A DNA stretch of 8,884 bases from Chloroflexi bacterium RBG_16_60_22 (GTDB lineage: Bacteria; Chloroflexota; Dehalococcoidia; Dehalococcoidales; RBG-16-60-22). Where the stretch lies: contig MGNX01000032.1 of assembly GCA_001796935.1 (NCBI GenBank), positions 1-8,884 on the forward strand. The letters run 5' to 3'. Under the pieces are notes generated by a model that saw only the letters and a list, made by a program, of their open reading frames with translations, made no database searches and was not told where the DNA came from. Shown here in pieces: positions 4,796 to 8,884 of this stretch. Within the stretch, counting starts at the first letter, position 1, and every line of letters starts with the position of its first letter. The translations under genes and the position numbers were made by a program.

Positions 4796-7117
4796 ATGGC
4801 ATTTTTTGCTGACCTCTCGCTGCAAAAGAGAATCGGCCTGCTGGTGCTCGCCGGACTGGTCGTCGGTCTCGGCCTCTTCAGCTGGCTCGGCGTGCAGGCG
4901 TTGAAAGAGAACACCCAGCGCGTCCTCGACCAGCGACTGGACATCGCCCGGATAATGGCCAACCACCTGGACGGGACGCTGGTACATATTATCATGCACC
5001 TGCAGAACGTTACCGGTTCTTACCATGAGCTCCCCACCGAAGCGGAGTTTCTCCGGGAGACCGGCGCGCTGCGGGAGGTAATGGCCGATTCCCGGATTTC
5101 ATTGTCCAGCGTGCTGGTGGCGGATAATGAAGGCCGGGTGGTACTCGTTGAGCCGCAGGACTCGACAATTATCAATACCGATATCTCGGCTTACCCCGAG
5201 GTGAGCCAGACCCTCCGGATGGGAATTCCCACCGTGTCCAACCTGATAAACGATGACCTGATGGGAAAGCAGATGGTCCTGGCCGCCTCCCCGATATTCG
5301 ACGGGAATAACCGGGTCATCGGGGCGCTGGTCGGCTCCATCGACATCGAGCAGTCGAGCCTGGACATCTTCGAGCAGAGCATCCAGGTGGGCAGCACCGG
5401 GTACACGGAAATCGTCGACGGCAACGGCCTCGTCATGGCCCGGACCGAGCCCGGGTTTCCCCTCAAGGCCTCCGAGATGAGCGACCACCCCGGTCGATTC
5501 GCGGCGTTGATACAGGAAGGCAAGGCGGCGGTCAGGACGTGCCACCGGTGCCACGAGACCCCGCAGGAGCTGCAGCGGCGCCGGGATGTGCTGGCTTTCG
5601 CCCCCCTTTCCTCCGCCTCCTGGGGGGTCGCCATACGGCAGTCGGAGGAAGAAGCCCTGGCACCCACGCAACAGCTCGAGCGGCAGCTTATCCTGCTGGG
5701 CATCATCGTGCTGCTGGGCGCGCTGCTCCTGGCCTGGATGATAATGCAGGGAATCGTGAAGCCCATCCGGGTATTGACCGCCGCCGCGATGAAGGTGGCG
5801 GGGGGGGACTTCAAGGCGGCTATCCCCATGAAGCGCCGCGACGAGATAGGCCAGCTGAGCCAGGCTTTCTCCATCATGACCCGGGAGCTCGACGCGTCGC
5901 GGGACGAGCTCGTCACGCGCAACGAAGAGCTTTCCGCGCTCAACTCCCTGGCCGCCACCGTCAGCGAGTCGCTTAACCTCCGGGATATACTGGAGAAAGC
6001 GCTGCGGAAGGTGATGGAGGTGGCCCGGACCGGGGCCGGCTGCGTGTTTCTCAAGGATACGCGGGACAATGAACTCAAGCTCATGTTCTGCGATGGTCCG
6101 GCGGAAATCTTCAAGTGCCGGGAGGCCGGCATCACCGACGCCGGCTGCGCCTGCCACCAGGTATGGCAGCACCGGCAGACTCTCATGGTCAACCACGTCT
6201 CCCAGTGCCCCCGGTTGGACGATGGGGCGACGGCGGACGGCATCGGCGGCTTCATCAGCATCCCGCTGAAATCAAAGAACCGGACACTGGGCATCATGAA
6301 CGTGGTCTGCTCCGAGGACACTGCTTTTTCCGAGAACGACTTCCGCCTGCTCGACTCGATTGGCTATCATATCGGCCTGGCTATCGAGAACTCCATTCTC
6401 TTTGAAGAGGCCAAGCAAAAAGAGCAGGTCCGGGGACAGCTGCTCAACAGCATTATCACGGCGCAGGAAGAGGAGCGTAAAAGGATATCACGGGAGCTGC
6501 ATGACGAGTACGGGCAGACGCTGGCGGGCCTGATAATGAATATCGAGTCCATGGAAAAGATGCTGCTGGCGGAACAGCCGGAGCTCAAGAAGAAGCTCAA
6601 GGACGCCAAGTCCATCGTTACCCGGGCCCTGGACGATATAAGAAGGTTGACCTTCGACCTTCGGCCTTCGGCCCTGGACGACCTCGGGCTGGTAACCGTC
6701 ATCAGGGCTTATGCCCAGACTCACCTGGAGAGTCGTGATATCAAGGTGAAGTTCGAGAGCCAGGGCTTTGCCCGGCGCCTCAGCCCTACCGTGGAAACGG
6801 CGGTTTTCCGCATCATCCAGGAGGCCATCAACAATATCGTCAAGCACGCCGGGGCATCCAGCGTCCGCATCAGGCTGGCCAGCAGCCATGATAAAATCAC
6901 CGCTATCGTCGAAGACGACGGCCGGGGTTTCGACGTGACAGCGACCTTCAGCTCACGGATAGGGACGGAATCGCTCGGCCTGCTGGGCATCCAGGAGAGG
7001 GTCATGCTGCTCGGCGGCACCTTCACTATAGAGTCGCGCCCGGGAAAGGGGACGTGTCTGAAAATAGTCGTCCCCGCCGCCGTGCCTCATGATGCCAGCC
7101 TCAGCCACACGGCCTGA
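4796..7117 (+). CDS. Membrane sensor histidine kinase (Cache-HAMP-GAF-HisKA_3-HATPase) with CxxCH motif
   Basis: A 773-residue NarL/DegS-class sensor kinase. Order of parts: membrane helix 1 at about residues 12-34; extracytoplasmic Cache-like domain about 35-296; helix 2 about 297-317; HAMP 318-365; a short coiled coil to 385; GAF about 386-535; HisKA_3 with phospho-acceptor His569 in RISRELHDE; HATPase with N-box QEAINNIVKHAG (675-686), G1 EDDGRGFD (706-713) and G2 SLGLLGIQER (726-735). All catalytic motifs are present. The extracytoplasmic part contains C249-H-R-C252-H253, a CxxCH that could bind c-type heme. The GAF carries an unusual set of cysteines (C441, C451, C453 and C471, plus H454). 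The start follows a weak AAGAG 5 nt before ATG, behind a candidate promoter. A LuxR-type response regulator follows after 41 nt, its evident partner. The signal is unknown; redox or heme-ligand sensing is inference. Confidence 0.95.
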   Translation: MAFFADLSLQKRIGLLVLAGLVVGLGLFSWLGVQALKENTQRVLDQRLDIARIMANHLDGTLVHIIMHLQNVTGSYHELPTEAEFLRETGALREVMADSRISLSSVLVADNEGRVVLVEPQDSTIINTDISAYPEVSQTLRMGIPTVSNLINDDLMGKQMVLAASPIFDGNNRVIGALVGSIDIEQSSLDIFEQSIQVGSTGYTEIVDGNGLVMARTEPGFPLKASEMSDHPGRFAALIQEGKAAVRTCHRCHETPQELQRRRDVLAFAPLSSASWGVAIRQSEEEALAPTQQLERQLILLGIIVLLGALLLAWMIMQGIVKPIRVLTAAAMKVAGGDFKAAIPMKRRDEIGQLSQAFSIMTRELDASRDELVTRNEELSALNSLAATVSESLNLRDILEKALRKVMEVARTGAGCVFLKDTRDNELKLMFCDGPAEIFKCREAGITDAGCACHQVWQHRQTLMVNHVSQCPRLDDGATADGIGGFISIPLKSKNRTLGIMNVVCSEDTAFSENDFRLLDSIGYHIGLAIENSILFEEAKQKEQVRGQLLNSIITAQEEERKRISRELHDEYGQTLAGLIMNIESMEKMLLAEQPELKKKLKDAKSIVTRALDDIRRLTFDLRPSALDDLGLVTVIRAYAQTHLESRDIKVKFESQGFARRLSPTVETAVFRIIQEAINNIVKHAGASSVRIRLASSHDKITAIVEDDGRGFDVTATFSSRIGTESLGLLGIQERVMLLGGTFTIESRPGKGTCLKIVVPAAVPHDASLSHTA

Positions 7118-7144
7118 GCGAAAATGTGGTAATATCTACGTATC

Positions 7145-7150
7145 GGAGGG
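7145..7150 (+). promoter_or_regulatory. Ribosome binding site choosing the regulator's ATG start
   Basis: GGAGGG sits 8 nt before ATG at 7159. It decides against an upstream in-frame GTG at 7126, which has no ribosome site and would add 11 residues with no place in a receiver fold. Confidence 0.75.
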
Positions 7151-7158
7151 GCGCAGAG

Positions 7159-7818
7159 ATGAAAAAGATACGGGTCTTGATTGTGGACGACCACGTTATC
7201 GTCCGGGAGGGGCTGCGGGCGCTGATGGAGGTCGAACCGGATATCGAGGTTGTCGGCGAGGCCACCGACGGGGATGAAGCGGTAACCAAGACCGGCGGGC
7301 TCCACCCGGACATCGTACTCATGGATATCACCATGCCCCGCCTCAACGGCCTGGAAGCCACCAAGCAGATAAAACAGCTCTACCCGGAGGCGAAAATCAT
7401 GGTGCTGACCATGCACGAGAGCAACGAGTACTTTTTCAAGATTCTCGAGGCCGGGGCCTCCGGTTATTTCATCAAGGGCGGCTCTTCCAGCGAACTGATT
7501 GCCGCCCTGCATACCGTCCGGGAAGGCGAAGCCTTCATCTACCCCAGCATGACGACCAAGCTCCTCAGCGACTACCTCCACCGGGTGAATACCGGCAGTG
7601 ACAAAGAGAGCTATGACGGGCTTACCAAGCGCGAGCGAGAGGTACTGAAGCTCGTGGCCGAGGGGCACACCAACCAGGAGATTGCCGATATCCTGGTTAT
7701 CAGCATCGGCACCGTTCAAACTCACCGCGCCCATCTCATGGCGAAACTGGGCCTGCGCAGCCGCACCGAGCTGATTAAATACGCCATCCGCCGGGGATTC
7801 ATCACGCTGAATACATAG
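7159..7818 (+). CDS. NarL/FixJ-type response regulator with LuxR HTH
   Basis: A 219-residue response regulator, the usual length for the NarL family. The receiver domain (residues 4-120) has the acidic pair D10-D11, phospho-acceptor D56 in VLMDITMP, T84 and K106, so it should be phosphorylatable. The C-terminal DNA-binding domain (about 154-217) has the LuxR signature LTKREREVLKLVAEGHTNQEIAD and the recognition helix region GTVQTHRAHLMAKLGL. It acts in the cytoplasm as a transcription factor, most likely phosphorylated by the histidine kinase whose stop codon lies 41 nt before this ATG; the two are probably one transcript. The lysine loop reads KGGSSSEL rather than the common KDxxxxEL, a mild variation. 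The transcript may end at the hairpins just after it. Target genes cannot be read from the sequence; autoregulation or control of the divergent esterase are possibilities only. Confidence 0.95.
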   Translation: MKKIRVLIVDDHVIVREGLRALMEVEPDIEVVGEATDGDEAVTKTGGLHPDIVLMDITMPRLNGLEATKQIKQLYPEAKIMVLTMHESNEYFFKILEAGASGYFIKGGSSSELIAALHTVREGEAFIYPSMTTKLLSDYLHRVNTGSDKESYDGLTKREREVLKLVAEGHTNQEIADILVISIGTVQTHRAHLMAKLGLRSRTELIKYAIRRGFITLNT

Positions 7819-7822
7819 TTCT

Positions 7823-7839
7823 AAGTAGGCGCCCTACTT
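7823..7839 (+). terminator. Hairpin after the response regulator, possible terminator
   Basis: AAGTAGG (7823-7829) and CCTACTT (7833-7839) form a perfect 7-bp stem with a 3-nt loop, starting 4 nt after the regulator's stop codon. CTTTCC follows, a weak T-tract. With the next hairpin it makes a plausible tandem termination site. Confidence 0.4.
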
Positions 7840-7855
7840 CTTTCCAGCGGGATAA

Positions 7856-7876
7856 GGGTATTTAAAATACCCATTT
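7856..7876 (+). terminator. Second tandem hairpin, possible terminator
   Basis: GGGTATT (7856-7862) pairs perfectly with AATACCC (7866-7872) around a 3-nt loop. ATTTCTGT follows, a short interrupted T-tract. Lying 16 nt beyond the previous hairpin, it suggests the kinase-regulator transcript ends here, so the next gene would need its own promoter. A weak extended -10 (TGCTAATCT, 7926-7934) lies upstream of that gene but lacks a good -35. Confidence 0.4.
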
Positions 7877-7976
7877 CTGTGTACCCAAACTCCTCACTGT
7901 CACGATTCCGCCACCCTCCCCCGTGTGCTAATCTCATGAGAACAAGCAGTTGACTTGATTATTCAGGAGGCCAGCC

Positions 7977-8654
7977 ATGGGAAGACGCAACATTCGGGTG
8001 ATTCTTGCCTCGGGGAGTCCTTCGGTGAGGCATTTCCTCCGGGAAGCGGTCGAGGTCGAGCCCGGGACGACGGTTATCGGCCAGGCGGAAAACGCCGCCA
8101 GGGCCCTGACTATGGCCCGGAACTTACGGCCGGATATCGCGATTATTGACAGCTACCTGCCTTATTCGGTCGGACTGGACTCCGTCCCGCTTTCGCGAAT
8201 CGGCGGCCTCGATACCGCCCAGGCAGCGTTCGAGGAAATCCCCAACCTGCGGGTGGTCCTGCTGAACATGGATACCGTCCCCACGGAAGATACCATGAGG
8301 TCGGACTATATCCAGCTCTTTTCCCGGGAGGTCGGCGGGGTCAGCACTCCGTTCACCCTCCAGGAGCTGTTCAACGAGACCAGGACGCCAGATTCCCTGG
8401 TGTTCGCCAGGGTCCAGGCCCGGGCCAACGGGCGTATGAAAAGTAAAATCGACGAGGTCAGCAGCAAGGCGATACTCTTCGGTACCATCGGCATCTTGCT
8501 CGGCCTGATACTGGTCGTGACCCTGATTCTGGCCGTGCCCGGTGGCTTTATCACCCTGGCCGGCCTGGCGATGCTGGCCTTCGGCGGGTTGTCCAAACTG
8601 GCAATGCGCCTTCGGCCCGGAGCACCGGCCGCGGGCGGTCGCCAGCGGAGCTGA
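7977..8654 (+). CDS. Membrane-anchored pseudo-receiver protein
   Basis: A 225-residue protein in two parts. Residues 5-100 resemble a response-regulator receiver: IRVIL, then VEVEPGTTVIGQAENAARAL, then RPDIAIIDSYLP, aligning well with the neighbouring regulator. Asp58 matches the phospho-acceptor, but the Mg2+-binding acidic pair is replaced by Ser12-Gly13, so normal phosphorylation is unlikely. The second half departs from the receiver fold and ends in two hydrophobic segments (about 164-187 and 190-208), followed by a short basic tail. That suggests a membrane hairpin with the receiver part in the cytoplasm. There is no DNA-binding domain. The start is firm: AGGAGG (7965-7970) lies 6 nt before ATG. 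I do not recognise a named family. It may be a membrane-tethered signalling adaptor; the function is unknown. It precedes a cyclic-nucleotide-binding gene by 45 nt with a hairpin between. Confidence 0.8.
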   Translation: MGRRNIRVILASGSPSVRHFLREAVEVEPGTTVIGQAENAARALTMARNLRPDIAIIDSYLPYSVGLDSVPLSRIGGLDTAQAAFEEIPNLRVVLLNMDTVPTEDTMRSDYIQLFSREVGGVSTPFTLQELFNETRTPDSLVFARVQARANGRMKSKIDEVSSKAILFGTIGILLGLILVVTLILAVPGGFITLAGLAMLAFGGLSKLAMRLRPGAPAAGGRQRS

Positions 8655-8676
8655 CGGGCGGTGCGGGCACCGCCCG
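8655..8676 (+). promoter_or_regulatory. GC-rich hairpin between pseudo-receiver and Crp-like genes
   Basis: CGGGCGGTG (8655-8663) and CACCGCCCG (8668-8676) form a perfect 9-bp stem with a CGGG loop immediately after the preceding stop codon. The following CTAATTCATC is a poor T-tract, so this is more likely a weak or partial terminator or an mRNA-stabilising structure than a full intrinsic terminator. Confidence 0.5.
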
Positions 8677-8699
8677 CTAATTCATCAAAAGGGAAACGG

Positions 8700-8884
8700 A
8701 TGACAGCCATCAAGACCCTTAAAGATTGTCCGGTCTTCTCGGCGCTGACCGGCGCCGAGCTCGAGAAGGTAGCGGGCCTGGCCACCGCCAAAGAGTACGC
8801 GGCCGGCGGCACTATCTTTAAGGGGCAGGGCCGGGCCGAAGAGCTCCTCGTCCTCGAAGAGGGCAAGGTTGCCCTGCAGATAGA
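8700..8884 (+). CDS. Cyclic-nucleotide-binding (Crp/Fnr-like) protein, N-terminal fragment
   Basis: The gene begins with ATG at 8700 and runs open to the window edge, giving 61 complete codons. The start MTAIKTLKDCPVFSALTGAE followed by LEKVAGLATAKEYAAGGTIF and then KGQGRAEELLVLEEGKVALQ is the classic opening of a cNMP-binding beta-roll: the first helix, the FxxLxxxELxxVA segment, then the first strands with a glycine turn (AAGGTIFKGQG). Whether a Crp-type HTH, a membrane channel or another effector follows cannot be seen. A purine-rich AAGGGAAACGG precedes the start. It lies 45 nt after the pseudo-receiver gene and may be cotranscribed. The single Cys10 is not enough to suggest an Fnr-type cluster. 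Confidence 0.8.
   Translation, partial: MTAIKTLKDCPVFSALTGAELEKVAGLATAKEYAAGGTIFKGQGRAEELLVLEEGKVALQI

Noticed and set aside
5099..6321. Two long minus-strand ORFs opposite the histidine kinase
   Set aside because: They overlap each other and a kinase whose domains are all recognisable; their compositions are those of frame shadows.
7126..7158. Upstream GTG start for the response regulator
   Set aside because: No ribosome binding site before it, and it adds 11 residues ahead of the normal receiver start; ATG at 7159 has GGAGGG at the right distance.
7950..7955. TTGACT as a -35 box for the pseudo-receiver gene
   Set aside because: The matching -10 would fall on or after the ribosome binding site, where no TATAAT-like sequence exists.
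8306..8866. 186-codon minus-strand ORF at the right end
   Set aside because: Covers the membrane segments of the pseudo-receiver and the start of the cNMP-binding gene; Ser/Arg/Pro-rich shadow with no family features.

Overview
The window looks like bacterial chromosome from a GC-rich anaerobe. The mix of tandem CaiB/BaiF CoA-transferases, NarL-type two-component genes with Cache/GAF sensing, and palindromic intergenic repeats of the GTCATTCCCG and TGTCA..CTGAG kinds would fit an uncultured Chloroflexota (Dehalococcoidia-like) genome. That taxonomic guess is inference from gene content; no rRNA or other marker is present. Coding density is high and there is no tRNA, rRNA, CRISPR array, transposase or phage gene.

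Left half, minus strand (293-4612). Three genes read right to left. A type-B carboxylesterase (4612-3146) has a strong promoter lying almost on its start codon. An AT-rich gap (2885-3145) follows, with inverted repeats and a possible promoter. Next come two family III (CaiB/BaiF) CoA-transferases (2884-1637 and 1525-293), separated by a 77-bp palindromic dispersed repeat. The second keeps the catalytic Asp; the first has His at that position, so the two may form a heteromer with one catalytic and one non-catalytic subunit. The left end (1-292) is non-coding and holds a second dispersed repeat family.

Right half, plus strand (4796-8884). Divergent from the esterase is a signalling block. It starts with a 773-residue membrane histidine kinase: extracytoplasmic Cache-like domain with a CxxCH motif, HAMP, Cys-rich GAF, HisKA_3, HATPase. 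Its NarL/LuxR-type response regulator follows 41 nt later and is probably cotranscribed. Two consecutive hairpins may end that transcript. Beyond them lie an unusual receiver-like protein that has lost the Mg2+-binding acidic pair and ends in two membrane helices, then a GC hairpin, then the start of a cyclic-nucleotide-binding (Crp/Fnr-like) protein cut by the window edge.

How the parts may work together: the kinase could sense a small molecule or redox state outside the membrane through the Cache domain, possibly with a c-type heme, and signal to its LuxR-type regulator. The esterase and CoA-transferases could serve hydrolysis and CoA activation of carboxylic acids. Nothing in the sequence directly ties the regulator to those catabolic genes except the divergent arrangement.
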